Positions 29,723 to 38,489 of a stretch of DNA of 64,000 nt are shown here, piece by piece. The notes below the pieces were generated by a model. The model was given only the letters and a program-made list of their open reading frames with translations. It was not told the DNA's origin and ran no database searches. Numbering within the stretch: position 1 is the stretch's first letter; each line of letters begins with the position of its first letter. Source of the stretch: Rhodobacteraceae bacterium WD3A24 (lineage in GTDB: Bacteria; Pseudomonadota; Alphaproteobacteria; Rhodobacterales; Rhodobacteraceae); NCBI GenBank assembly GCA_002967695.1, contig PUHN01000008.1:39073-103072 (forward strand), written 5' to 3'. A program made the position numbers and the translations under genes.

Positions 29723-32700
29723 CCGGCTATGCCGAATTGTGCGTCACCTCGAACTTCACCTTTCTGCGCGGCGCCTCGCACCCCGAGGAGCTGATCACCC
29801 GCGCCGCCGGGCTGGGCCTTGCCGCCATCGCCATCACCGACCGCAACTCGGTCGCCGGGGTGGTGCGCGCGCATTCGGCGCTCGGGGAACTCCACCGGCT
29901 GCGCGAAGAGGCCCGCCCGGCCAGCGGCGCCGGGCCGGGCGGGCCGACGGTCCGATCCCGGCAGGTGACGGATCATTCCAGCCGCCGGACGACATCTTCC
30001 GACCCCCTCGAGGCCGTGCGGCAGGGCCCGCCGGACGCGCCCCTGCCGCGGCTGATTCCCGGCGCGCGGCTGGTGCTGGCCGACAGCGCGACGGAGTGGC
30101 TGGCCCTGCCCGTGGATGCCGCCGCCTGGTCGCGGCTGACACGGCTTCTGTCGCTGGGAAAGCGCCGGGCCGGAAAGGGCGCGTGTCATCTCGCGCGCGA
30201 GGATCTGCTGGCGTGGGGCGCGGGCATGGTGCTGATCGCCCTGCCGCCCGATCCGCTGGAGAGGCCGCACATGACGGATGTGGTCGACGAGCTGCGCCAG
30301 ATGCGGCGCAGCTTTCCAGGCCAGGGCTTTCTCGGCGCCGTGCCGCGCTATGACGGGCGCGATCAGCCCCGGCTCGACCGGCTGGCGCGGCTGTCGCAGG
30401 AGACGGCGCTGCCGCTGGTGGCGGCGGGCGACGTGCTGATGCACCATGCCGCCCGCCGGCCGCTGGCCGATGTGCTCACCTGTCTGCGCGAGGGCTGCAC
30501 CATCGACGGGCTGGGCACCCGCCGGCTGCCCAATGGCGAGCGGCGGCTCAAATCGGGGGCGGAGATGGCGCGGCTGTTCCACCGCTACCCGGCCGCCCTG
30601 CGCCGCACCGTCGAGATCGCCGATCGCTGCGCCTTCTCGCTCGACCAGCTTTGCCATCAATACCCCGACGAGGCGCAGGATGGCGAACCCGCCCAGGCGC
30701 GGCTGGAGCGGCTGACCCGCGAAGGCTTCGCCCGGCGCTATCCCGGCGGGGCGCCGGAGAAGATCACGCATCGCGTCGGCGAGGAACTGCGCCTGATCGG
30801 CGAGATGGGCTATGCGCCCTATTTCCTGACCGTCCACGACATCGTGGCTTTCGCCCGGTCGCGCGGGATTCTGTGTCAGGGGCGCGGCTCGGCGGCCAAT
30901 TCGGTGGTCTGCTACCTGATCGGGGTCACCGAGGTGCCGCCGGAGTCGATCACGCTCATCTTCGAGCGGTTCATCAGCCGCGAACGCGGCGAGCCCCCCG
31001 ATATCGACGTCGATTTCGAGCACGAGCGCCGCGAGGAGGTCATCCAGCACATCTATGAGCGCTACGGCCGCCACCGCGCCGGGCTGACGGCGACGGTCAT
31101 CCATTTCCGCGCCCGCGCCGCGATCCGCGAGGTGGGCAAGGTGATGGGGCTCTCCCGCGACGTGCTCGCCCGGCTCGGCGGGCAGATATGGGGCAGCTCC
31201 TCCGCACCGCCCGCCGCGGAGCGGCTGCGCGAGGCCGGGCTCGACCCGGCCGACCGGCGCGTGGCGCTGGCGGTGCGGCTGATCGGCGAGATCATCGGCT
31301 TTCCGCGCCACCTGTCGCAGCATGTGGGCGGCTTCGTCATCACGCAGGGGCGCCTGGACGCGCTGTGCCCCATCGAGAACGCTACGATGGAGGGGCGCAC
31401 CGTGATCGAATGGGACAAGGACGACATCGACGCGCTGGGGCTGCTGAAGGTCGATGTGCTGGCGCTGGGGATGCTCACCGCCATCCGCAAGGCCTTCGCC
31501 CTACTCGAGGATCATCGCGGGGTGCGCCTGACGCTGGCCGACGTGCCGGCCGAGGACGCCCGTGTCTATGACATGCTGTGCCGCGCCGATGCCATCGGGG
31601 TGTTTCAGGTGGAAAGCCGCGCGCAGCTCAACTTCCTGCCCCGGATGCGGCCGCGCCGCTTCTATGATCTGGTCTGCGAGGTCGCCATCGTCCGCCCCGG
31701 CCCGATCCAGGGCGGGATGGTCCATCCCTTCATCAACCGCCGTCAGGGCCGCGAGCCGGTCGAGGATCTGGGCCCGGCGATGATGGAGGTGCTGGGCCGG
31801 ACCTATGGCGTGCCGCTGTTTCAGGAACAGGCGATGCAGATCGCCGTCGAGGCCGCCGGGTTCAGCCCGGCCGAGGCCGACCGCCTGCGCCGCAGCCTCG
31901 CCACCTTCAGGCGCATGGGCACCATCGGCGCCTTCCGCGACCGTTTCGTCTCGGGAATGCGCGCGCGCGGCCATGACGCGGACTTCGCCGCGCGCTGCTT
32001 TGCCCAGATCGAGGGCTTCGGCGCCTACGGCTTTCCCGAAAGCCATGCGGCGAGTTTCGCGCGGCTGGTCTACATCTCCGCCTGGCTGAAATGCCATCAT
32101 CCGGCGGTGTTTGCCTGTGCGCTGCTCAACAGCCAGCCGATGGGGTTCTATGCGCCCGCGCAGCTCGTGCGCGACGCGCGCGATCACGGGGTGGAGGTCC
32201 GCCCCGTATCCGTGAACCACTCGCAATGGGATTGCACGCTGGAGCCGCGGGCGGACGGCGCGCTGGCGCTGCGGCTGGGCTTTCGCCAGATCAGGGGGAT
32301 GCGCGCGGAGGACGCCGACTGGATCGCCGCCGCGCGCGCCAACGGCTACCCGGATGTCGAAAGCCTCTGGCGCCGCACCGGGGTGCGGCCCGACGCCCTG
32401 GAGCGGCTGGCCGAGGCCGATGCCTTCGCCACGCTGGGGCTGTCGCGGCGCGACGCGCTCTGGGCCGCCCGTGCCCTGCGCGCCCCCGCGCCGCTGCCGC
32501 TCTTCGGGGCCGATGGCGAAGGGGCGGCGGAGCCCGATACCGTGCTGCCGTCGATGACGTTGGGCGAGGAAATGATCGAGGATTACCTGTCGCTGCGGCT
32601 TTCCCTGCGCGCCCATCCGCTGGAGATTCTGCGCCCGCGCCTGTCCGACAGCCTGCCCCATGACCGGCTGGCGCAGGCGCGCGGGCGCGTCACCGTGGCC

Positions 32701-33069
32701 GGGCTGGTCATCACCCGCCAGCGCCCCGGCACCGCCTCGGGCGTGGTCTTCCTGACGCTGGAGGACGAGACCGGCGTGGCCAATGTGGTGGTCTGGCGAA
32801 AGGTCTACGAGACCTTTCGCAAGGCGGTGATCGCCGGGCGTCTGCTGCACGTGACGGGCCGGATCGAGCGCGAGGGGGCCGTCACCCATCTCATCGCCGA
32901 GCGGATCGTGGATCTCTCGCCCCTGCTGGCCGGCCTCGTCGCCGACCGGGGCCCCGCCGCGGCCGCCGCCGATGACGGGCACGCCGATGCCGGGGCGGGC
33001 CACCGCCCGTCCGCCCGCCATCCGCGCGACCAGGCCAAGCGGCTGTTTCCAAGCCGGGATTTCCACTGA
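29719..33069 (+). CDS. dnaE2: Error-prone DNA polymerase III alpha subunit DnaE2
   Basis: The polymerase of the ImuA-ImuB-DnaE2 translesion system. The 1116 residues comprise an N-terminal PHP domain (ELCVTSNFTFLRGASHPEEL), the polymerase core with PDIDVDFEHERREEV near 430 (catalytic Asp pair) and GRGSAANSVVCYLIGVT near 395, a helix-hairpin-helix region, and a C-terminal OB domain (VTVAGLVITRQRP). It lacks the C-terminal clamp tail of DnaE1, as expected. The start overlaps the imuB stop. Odd feature: about 45 residues (64-108, bases 29908-30042) of Gly/Pro/Arg/Ser-rich sequence are inserted in the PHP domain, beginning with a 13-bp perfect inverted repeat. Confidence 0.95.
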   Translation: MTGYAELCVTSNFTFLRGASHPEELITRAAGLGLAAIAITDRNSVAGVVRAHSALGELHRLREEARPASGAGPGGPTVRSRQVTDHSSRRTTSSDPLEAVRQGPPDAPLPRLIPGARLVLADSATEWLALPVDAAAWSRLTRLLSLGKRRAGKGACHLAREDLLAWGAGMVLIALPPDPLERPHMTDVVDELRQMRRSFPGQGFLGAVPRYDGRDQPRLDRLARLSQETALPLVAAGDVLMHHAARRPLADVLTCLREGCTIDGLGTRRLPNGERRLKSGAEMARLFHRYPAALRRTVEIADRCAFSLDQLCHQYPDEAQDGEPAQARLERLTREGFARRYPGGAPEKITHRVGEELRLIGEMGYAPYFLTVHDIVAFARSRGILCQGRGSAANSVVCYLIGVTEVPPESITLIFERFISRERGEPPDIDVDFEHERREEVIQHIYERYGRHRAGLTATVIHFRARAAIREVGKVMGLSRDVLARLGGQIWGSSSAPPAAERLREAGLDPADRRVALAVRLIGEIIGFPRHLSQHVGGFVITQGRLDALCPIENATMEGRTVIEWDKDDIDALGLLKVDVLALGMLTAIRKAFALLEDHRGVRLTLADVPAEDARVYDMLCRADAIGVFQVESRAQLNFLPRMRPRRFYDLVCEVAIVRPGPIQGGMVHPFINRRQGREPVEDLGPAMMEVLGRTYGVPLFQEQAMQIAVEAAGFSPAEADRLRRSLATFRRMGTIGAFRDRFVSGMRARGHDADFAARCFAQIEGFGAYGFPESHAASFARLVYISAWLKCHHPAVFACALLNSQPMGFYAPAQLVRDARDHGVEVRPVSVNHSQWDCTLEPRADGALALRLGFRQIRGMRAEDADWIAAARANGYPDVESLWRRTGVRPDALERLAEADAFATLGLSRRDALWAARALRAPAPLPLFGADGEGAAEPDTVLPSMTLGEEMIEDYLSLRLSLRAHPLEILRPRLSDSLPHDRLAQARGRVTVAGLVITRQRPGTASGVVFLTLEDETGVANVVVWRKVYETFRKAVIAGRLLHVTGRIEREGAVTHLIAERIVDLSPLLAGLVADRGPAAAAADDGHADAGAGHRPSARHPRDQAKRLFPSRDFH
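29910..29945. repeat. 13-bp inverted repeat inside dnaE2
   Basis: GGCCCGCCCGGCC at 29910-29922 and GGCCGGGCGGGCC at 29933-29945 are exact reverse complements with a 10-base loop. They sit at the start of the extra PHP-domain segment of DnaE2. A 10-bp direct repeat CCGCCGGACG also occurs within the extra segment at 29982-29991 and 30028-30037. Confidence 0.7.
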
Positions 33070-33121
33070 GCCGCTTCCCCCGGCCCAGGGCCCGCGCCGG
33101 AACGGATCAAATGCCGAAGTC

Positions 33122-33157
33122 GGCTCAAGCACCGCATGGTGGTGCGGCGCTTGAGCC
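33122..33157. terminator. Long hairpin between convergent dnaE2 and the VWA gene
   Basis: Two 15-base arms (33122-33136 and 33143-33157) pair with a single A/C mismatch around a 6-base loop. There is no T tract on either side, so Rho-independent termination is uncertain. The position between convergent genes favours a shared transcription end. Its outer GGCTCAAGC resembles the start of the fnrL/lysK hairpin. Confidence 0.45.
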
Positions 33158-33172
33158 TCGGTCTCGAGGCGG

Positions 33173-34501
33173 TCAGCGCGGTGTCACCGTGAAGCGGTCG
33201 AACGCCGTCGCCGTCTGGGGCAGATCGCCGTAGTCGCGCCCGAAGGTGCCCGAATACAGCACCGGCCTGCCGCCGGCCCGCAGCACGGTCAGCGGATCGG
33301 TGCGAAGCGGGTTCTCCTGCCCCTCGCGCGCGACCCAGCCATCCGTGCGGATCTCGGCGGAGTAATCGCGCCCGCGCTTGCGCAGGACCAGTGTGCCGCC
33401 GTTCTCGTCCAGATTGGCCAAGACCGCGTCGATGTCGTAGTCGCGCGGGCAGCACGCATCATCGGCGAAGGTCACGTTCACGTCGCTTTTCTCGCCACCG
33501 ACATTGGATGTCACCTGAAGGATGATCCGGTCGTTCGAGCTGCCATCGCCGTAAAGCGCGGTAACCACGAAATTCTGCCGGTCCTCGTAGATGCCCATCT
33601 CGATGGTGGAGCGGCGCGTGGTGAACTCCGATGTGAACTCCACGCTCATGTCCCAGTCTCCGTCCGGCAGCGGCTGGCCGACCCAACGAAACACGTTGGT
33701 CTGGTTCTCCTGGCCCACAAAGGTGGGGACGGTCGTCAGCGTCAGCAGTGTGCTGTCGTCGACGATGTAGTTGTTGGGCTCGGGGTTGATGACCTCCCAG
33801 CTTTCGCCCAGCTCGGCGCGGTCGAAATCGTCATCGATCATCGGTGCCGCGGGGTCGGGCGCGGCCTCGGCGACCTCGGTCAGCGCGCCGGTCAGCTCGT
33901 CGGCGTCGGCGGCGGCCAGATACATCCCGCCGGTCGCCTCGGCGAGGCAGGACAGATCGGCCTGCGCGGCGTCGTCCACGTCGAAGCCGATGACATGCGC
34001 GGTGAAGTCGGTGCCGGTGCGCTCCAGCGTCTCGGCGGCGGCGCAGGGGTCGGCGTTGCAGGTCTCGCGCCCGTCGCTGACCAGGATCACCGTCGCCGGC
34101 GCGTCGGTGTAGGAAAGCGCCTCGGCCGCCTGTCGCGTCGCGTCTGTCAACGGGGTCTTGCCGAGCGGTGTGACGCTACCGAGCAGGCCATCGAACGCCG
34201 TCCGATCGAGCGGGGCGGGCACCTGCAGTGTCTCGATATCCGCGCAATTTCCCTGCTCGCGGTGGCCATAGGCCATCAGGCCCAGCTCGCGCCCGTCCTG
34301 CCAGCTGTCGAGCATGTCGCCGATCGCATCGCGGGCGATCTCGATCTTGGCGGTGCCGTCGATCTGGCCCCACATGCTGCCCGACCCGTCGAGTACCAGC
34401 ATGGTGCGCGGCGCCTCCTGTGCGGGGGCTGCCGCCGCAATGCCCATGGTCAGGATGGCCGCCAGGGCCCCCGCACCCGAATATGTCCGCTGTCTCATCA
34501 T
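33173..34501 (-). CDS. Secreted von Willebrand factor A domain protein
   Basis: A 442-residue exported protein. A signal peptide (about 28 residues, ending near AAAAPAQEA) precedes a VWA domain with the MIDAS metal site Asp38-x-Ser40-x-Ser42 (LDGSGSMWG), the MIDAS Thr in GKTPLTDAT and Asp in VSDGRETC. A linker leads into a C-terminal beta-sandwich of about 210 residues (DDDFDRAELGESWEVINPE onward), resembling DUF1349/concanavalin-like modules with Trp- and Asn-rich strands. Paired cysteines (NADPC; DDACCPRD) suggest disulfides. VWA proteins bind partners in a metal-dependent way; the partner is unknown. The start is Met1 or Met2 after GGAGAGGG. It appears to be a single-gene unit. Confidence 0.8.
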   Translation of the reverse strand: MMRQRTYSGAGALAAILTMGIAAAAPAQEAPRTMLVLDGSGSMWGQIDGTAKIEIARDAIGDMLDSWQDGRELGLMAYGHREQGNCADIETLQVPAPLDRTAFDGLLGSVTPLGKTPLTDATRQAAEALSYTDAPATVILVSDGRETCNADPCAAAETLERTGTDFTAHVIGFDVDDAAQADLSCLAEATGGMYLAAADADELTGALTEVAEAAPDPAAPMIDDDFDRAELGESWEVINPEPNNYIVDDSTLLTLTTVPTFVGQENQTNVFRWVGQPLPDGDWDMSVEFTSEFTTRRSTIEMGIYEDRQNFVVTALYGDGSSNDRIILQVTSNVGGEKSDVNVTFADDACCPRDYDIDAVLANLDENGGTLVLRKRGRDYSAEIRTDGWVAREGQENPLRTDPLTVLRAGGRPVLYSGTFGRDYGDLPQTATAFDRFTVTPR

Positions 34502-34661
34502 GTCCCTCTCCGCAACCTTTCACAAACAGGGGCCGCCATACCGACCCCTCAATCGGATACTCGCTCGGGGGGCAGGGGGCAGGCAAGGGCGGGGGGACTC
34601 ATTTGATCCTGCGGCGATCGAGGGAGACTCGTTTCATGTCGCCGAGAGGCCGGTCCGGTTC

Positions 34662-35447
34662 TCAGGCCTGCCCGTTCTCCGCGTCCGGATGCGCGAGGAC
34701 GATGCGCGTTCCCCAGTCGCGGCAGCGCTTGATGACGTTCTGGGGCGGGGGGCAATCGGTATAGAAGGCGGCGATATCGGCGAGCGATGCGATGCGCACC
34801 GGCGCCGTGCGCGCGAACTTGGAGGTGTCGGCGGCCAGAAAGGTCTGTCGCGCCTGGCGGATGATTGCCTGGCTCACGCTGACCTCGCGGACGTCGAAGT
34901 CGAGCAGATCGCCCTCCTCATCGAGCGCCGATGCCCCGATCACCGCGAAATCGACCTTGAAGCGGCGCACCGTCTCCAGCGTCATGTCGCCCACCAGCCC
35001 GGCATCCGCGCGCCGCAGAACGCCGCCGGCAATGATGACCTCGACGCCCTCATTCGCCGCAAGGATGTTGGCGACGTTGAGATTGTTGGTCACCACCATC
35101 AACTGCCGGCGGTCGAGCAGGGCGCGCGCGACCGCTTCGGTCGTGGTGCCGATGTTGAGAAAGAGCGAGGCGGCGTCGGGGATGTCCGCGGCCACGCGCG
35201 CGGCGATGCGCGCCTTGGCCTCGGCATTGAGCGCGCGGCGGTGCTCATAGCCGATATTGGCCACGCCCGAGGGCAGCACCGCGCCGCCATAGACGCGGGT
35301 CAACCTGCCGGCGTCGCACAGCTCGGTCAGGTCGCGGCGGATGGTCTGCAGGGTGACGCCGAAATGCGCGGCGAGATCCTCGACCACGACATTGCCCTGC
35401 TCGCGCGCGAGGCGCAGGATTTCGCCCTGTCGGAAGTTTTGTGCCAT
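34662..35447 (-). CDS. glpR: DeoR-family repressor of the glycerol regulon
   Basis: A 261-residue regulator. The N-terminal winged helix is NFRQGEILRLAREQGNVVV followed by the recognition segment DLAAHFGVTLQTIRRDL. The C-terminal sugar-phosphate sensor domain carries the DeoR signature FLNIGTTTEAVARAL near 104. It is divergent from glpD and the whole glycerol transport operon, which supports GlpR; glycerol-3-phosphate is the expected inducer. Start: ATG at 35447, with a poor Shine-Dalgarno sequence. A putative operator lies 17 bases upstream, so it probably represses itself. Confidence 0.9.
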   Translation of the reverse strand: MAQNFRQGEILRLAREQGNVVVEDLAAHFGVTLQTIRRDLTELCDAGRLTRVYGGAVLPSGVANIGYEHRRALNAEAKARIAARVAADIPDAASLFLNIGTTTEAVARALLDRRQLMVVTNNLNVANILAANEGVEVIIAGGVLRRADAGLVGDMTLETVRRFKVDFAVIGASALDEEGDLLDFDVREVSVSQAIIRQARQTFLAADTSKFARTAPVRIASLADIAAFYTDCPPPQNVIKRCRDWGTRIVLAHPDAENGQA

Positions 35448-35463
35448 GCGGTGCGCGGCTCGC

Positions 35464-35483
35464 TTTCGATTTGGGTTCGTTTT
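35464..35483. promoter_or_regulatory. Putative GlpR operator, glpR side
   Basis: TTTCGAT and TTCGTTTT form two direct TTCG half-sites 11 bp apart (starting at 35465 and 35476), just upstream of the glpR start. The same pattern in the opposite orientation lies before glpD. Confidence 0.6.
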
Positions 35484-35674
35484 GTGCGCGATCGGTCCCG
35501 TCAACGCCAGAGCCGGCGCGACTCGCTCAGAAACCAGTAGCATGAAAGGGCGATACGCGCATCCCGGCCGAGCCGCGAACAGGATTTGGGGTTGGCCAAT
35601 GTCGCCGCTGGGAGAGTTTGTGAAAAATTCATGACATGCCAAGGCATTGCGAAAACATCGGCGCGGGAAAGAGC

Positions 35675-35696
35675 AAAAACGAAATTAAAACGAACA
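35675..35696. promoter_or_regulatory. Putative GlpR operator, glpD side
   Basis: AAAACGAA and AAAACGAAC contain CGAA half-sites starting at 35680 and 35691, again 11 bp apart (one helical turn), about 60 bases before the glpD start. They are the reverse complement of the glpR-side motif. DeoR-family GlpR proteins are known to bind TTCG-containing repeats. Confidence 0.6.
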
Positions 35697-35741
35697 CAAA
35701 GCTTGACATATGGAAACCCAATGGCGAGTGTTGGAGGCGCA

Positions 35742-35747
35742 GGGAGG
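35742..35747 (+). promoter_or_regulatory. Ribosome binding site deciding the glpD start
   Basis: GGGAGG, 7 bases before the GTG at 35755. The in-frame ATG at 35710 lacks any Shine-Dalgarno sequence and overlaps promoter-like sequence. Confidence 0.75.
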
Positions 35748-35754
35748 ATGCATT

Positions 35755-37356
35755 GTGACAAGCGTGGCGGATCATCCAGAGACGGTGGACCTTTTCGTCA
35801 TAGGCGGCGGCATCAATGGCTGCGGCATTGCCCGCGATGCCGCCGGCCGGGGGCTGAGCGTCTCGCTGGCCGAGAAGGGTGATCTGGCGCAGGCGACCTC
35901 CTCGGCCTCGACGAAGCTTTTCCACGGCGGCTTGCGCTATCTTGAGTATTTCGAGTTTCGCCTCGTGCGCGAGGCATTGATCGAACGCGAGACGCTGTTG
36001 CGCGCGATGCCCCATATCAGTTGGCCCATGCGCTTCGTGTTACCCTATCACAAGGAGATGCGCTTCGAGAACGAGACGCCGACCTCGAAGCTCCTCAATA
36101 CGGTGATGCCCTGGATGAAGGGGCGTAGGCCCGCATGGCTGATCCGGCTGGGTCTGTTTCTCTACGACCATCTCGGCGGGCGCGAGACCCTGCCGGGCAC
36201 GCGGACCCTAGATCTGCGTGAAGACCCGGCCGGCCGGCCGCTCAAGGACAAGTTCGAAAAGGCGTTCGAGTACTCCGACTGCTGGGTCGAGGATTCGCGC
36301 CTCGTCGTCCTCAACGCCCGTGACGCCGAGGCGCGCGGCGCTCGCATCATGGTGCGCACCGAGGTGATCTCGGCCCGGCGCGAGGGCGGGCTGTGGCGTG
36401 TTGCGCTGCGCGACGCCGAAGGGGATGAGCGCGTGGTCCGCGCCCGCGGGCTGGTCAATGCCGGCGGGCCCTGGGTGGGCGACATCATCGCTGATCGGCT
36501 GGGCGTGAATTCAAGCGAGCGGGTGCGGCTGGTCCGCGGCAGCCACATCGTGACCCGCAAGCTTTTCGATCACGACAGGTGCTATTTCTTCCAGGGAACC
36601 GACGGGCGGATCATCTTCGCCATTCCCTACGAGACCGATTTCACCCTGATCGGCACCACCGATCAGGAGCACCACGCCAGCCCCTCCGAGGCGGTCTGCA
36701 CGCCCGAGGAGCAGGAGTATCTGTGCGACTTTGCCAGTCAGTATCTGAAGCAGCCCGTCACGCGCGACGATATCGTCTGGACGTATTCGGGGGTGCGTCC
36801 GCTCTATGACGACGGGTCGAAATCGGCCACCGCGGCGACGCGCGACTACGTGCTTTCGCTCGACGAGGGCGGGCCGGTTCTGCTCAACGTCTTTGGCGGC
36901 AAGATCACCACCTATCGGCGGCTGGCCGAGGCGGCGATGGCGCGGCTCGCACCGCATTTCCCGCAGGCCGCCGGGGCATGGACGGCCGGCGCGGCGTTGC
37001 CGGGCGGAGATTTCCGGCCGGGCGAAGTGGCCGCGCTGGTGGACGCCCTGCGCGCGGATTACCCGTTCTTGTCGGAGTTCTGGGCGCGCCGGCTGGTGCG
37101 TGCTTACGGGACGCAGGCGCGCGCGCTTCTTGGTGACGCGCGGACGGCACAGGATCTGGGCCGTGATTTCGGCGCGACATTGACCGAAGCCGAGTTACGC
37201 TGGCTGATGGACAAGGAATACGCCCGCCGCGCCGAGGATGTTGTGTGGCGGCGCACGAAGCTGGGCCTGCGTCTGAGCGCGGAGCAGTCCGCCGAGATCG
37301 ACCGATGGATGCAGCAGGGCGACGACAAGACAAGCCGGGCCGCCGCCGTTCGCTGA
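35755..37356 (+). CDS. glpD: Aerobic glycerol-3-phosphate dehydrogenase
   Basis: An FAD enzyme at the inner membrane that oxidises glycerol-3-phosphate to dihydroxyacetone phosphate and passes electrons to quinone. The 533 residues have the FAD-binding start DLFVIGGGINGCGIARDAAG, the GlpD segment SSASTKLFHGGLRYLEYFEF and the late FAD contact LNVFGGKITTYRRLAEAAM. The C-terminal domain is complete. GTG at 35755 is chosen because of GGGAGG at 7 bases. It is first in an operon with the glycerol ABC importer, 30 bases before glpS. Confidence 0.95.
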   Translation: MTSVADHPETVDLFVIGGGINGCGIARDAAGRGLSVSLAEKGDLAQATSSASTKLFHGGLRYLEYFEFRLVREALIERETLLRAMPHISWPMRFVLPYHKEMRFENETPTSKLLNTVMPWMKGRRPAWLIRLGLFLYDHLGGRETLPGTRTLDLREDPAGRPLKDKFEKAFEYSDCWVEDSRLVVLNARDAEARGARIMVRTEVISARREGGLWRVALRDAEGDERVVRARGLVNAGGPWVGDIIADRLGVNSSERVRLVRGSHIVTRKLFDHDRCYFFQGTDGRIIFAIPYETDFTLIGTTDQEHHASPSEAVCTPEEQEYLCDFASQYLKQPVTRDDIVWTYSGVRPLYDDGSKSATAATRDYVLSLDEGGPVLLNVFGGKITTYRRLAEAAMARLAPHFPQAAGAWTAGAALPGGDFRPGEVAALVDALRADYPFLSEFWARRLVRAYGTQARALLGDARTAQDLGRDFGATLTEAELRWLMDKEYARRAEDVVWRRTKLGLRLSAEQSAEIDRWMQQGDDKTSRAAAVR

Positions 37357-37386
37357 GGCGCACGGCCCGCTTTTGGGAGGAGAGAG

Positions 37387-38475
37387 ATGACACTGACGCT
37401 GGACGGCGTATCCAAGCGCGTGGGCGAGGAGGTGCATATTCACCCGACCGCGCTCACGCTCGAGCGGGCGACGATGAACGTGCTGCTCGGCCCGACACTT
37501 GCGGGCAAGACCTCGCTCATGCGGCTGATGGCGGGGCTCGACGCGCCGACGGAGGGCCGCATCCTCTGGGAGGGAAACGACGTCACCGGAATGCGGGTGC
37601 AGGACCGGCAGGTGGCGATGGTCTATCAGCAGTTCATCAACTACCCGTCGATGAGCGTCTACGAGAATATCGCCGCGCCCCTGCGCATTCTCGGCAAGTC
37701 CGCCGATGAAATCGACCGGCGGGTGAAGGAAACCGCCGATCTTCTGCAGCTCGGGCCAATGCTGCCGCGCAAGCCGCTGGAGCTGTCGGGCGGCCAGCAG
37801 CAGCGCTGCGCGCTGGCGCGGTCGCTGGTCAAGGATGCGGGACTGGTGCTGCTCGACGAGCCGCTGGCCAACCTCGATTACAAGCTGCGCGAGGAATTGC
37901 GCGCCGAGATACCGCGAATCTTTGCCGAGTCGGGCGCGATCTTCGTCTATGCGACGACCGAACCCGAGGAGGCGCTTCTTCTGGGGGGCAATACCGCGTC
38001 GCTCTGGGAAGGGCGCGTGACCCAGTTCGGCCCGACGCCCGAGGTCTATCGCCAGCCGGCCGATGCGACCACCGCGCGTGTCTTCTCGGACCCGCCGATG
38101 AACTTCCTGCGGTTCTCCAAGAAGGGCGGCGATCTGTGGTTCGGCGAGGGCCTCGGGGGCCCTGCGCGCGGCACGCTGGCCGAGTTGGCCGACGGGCACT
38201 ACCGCGCCGGGTTCCGCGCCAATCATCTGGTTCTCGACCGGCCGAGCGAGACGGCGATGGAATTCGCCTGCCATCTCGATGTCACCGAGATCACCGGGTC
38301 CGAGACCTTCATCCATCTCGATCACGGGTCCGAGCGCTGGGTGGGGCTCGTCCACGGGGTGCATGTCCTGCAGATCAAGGCCGAGCTGCGCGTCTATCTC
38401 GAGCCGCGCCACGTCTATGTCTTCGGCGAGGATGGCGGGCTTGTCGCCCCGGCCGCCTACGCGGAAGCGGCCTGA
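37387..38475 (+). CDS. glpS: Glycerol ABC transporter ATPase GlpS
   Basis: A 362-residue ATPase of the sugar-importer (MalK/UgpC) class, matching glpS of the Rhizobium glpSTPQUV glycerol importer. Walker A is Gly35-PTLAG-Lys41-Thr42, signature LSGGQ is at 133-137 and Walker B LVLLDEP ends at Pro159. The H-loop is unusual: VYATTEPEEA has Thr191 where VYVTHD-type proteins have the catalytic His. A C-terminal regulatory beta domain (about 240-362) follows. GGGAGGAG precedes the ATG. It probably forms a heterodimer with GlpT, whose own signature motif is degenerate. Confidence 0.92.
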   Translation: MTLTLDGVSKRVGEEVHIHPTALTLERATMNVLLGPTLAGKTSLMRLMAGLDAPTEGRILWEGNDVTGMRVQDRQVAMVYQQFINYPSMSVYENIAAPLRILGKSADEIDRRVKETADLLQLGPMLPRKPLELSGGQQQRCALARSLVKDAGLVLLDEPLANLDYKLREELRAEIPRIFAESGAIFVYATTEPEEALLLGGNTASLWEGRVTQFGPTPEVYRQPADATTARVFSDPPMNFLRFSKKGGDLWFGEGLGGPARGTLAELADGHYRAGFRANHLVLDRPSETAMEFACHLDVTEITGSETFIHLDHGSERWVGLVHGVHVLQIKAELRVYLEPRHVYVFGEDGGLVAPAAYAEAA

Positions 38476-38489
38476 AAGGGGAGGGGATC

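Larger units (their letters stand above)
35448..35754. other. glpR-glpD divergent control region
   Basis: No gene was found. It contains the two operator candidates entered separately, an A-rich stretch (35650-35700), the palindrome ATGCC-AA-GGCAT at 35636-35647, and TTGACA at 35703-35708, a possible -35 for glpD whose -10 is not evident. Confidence 0.55.
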
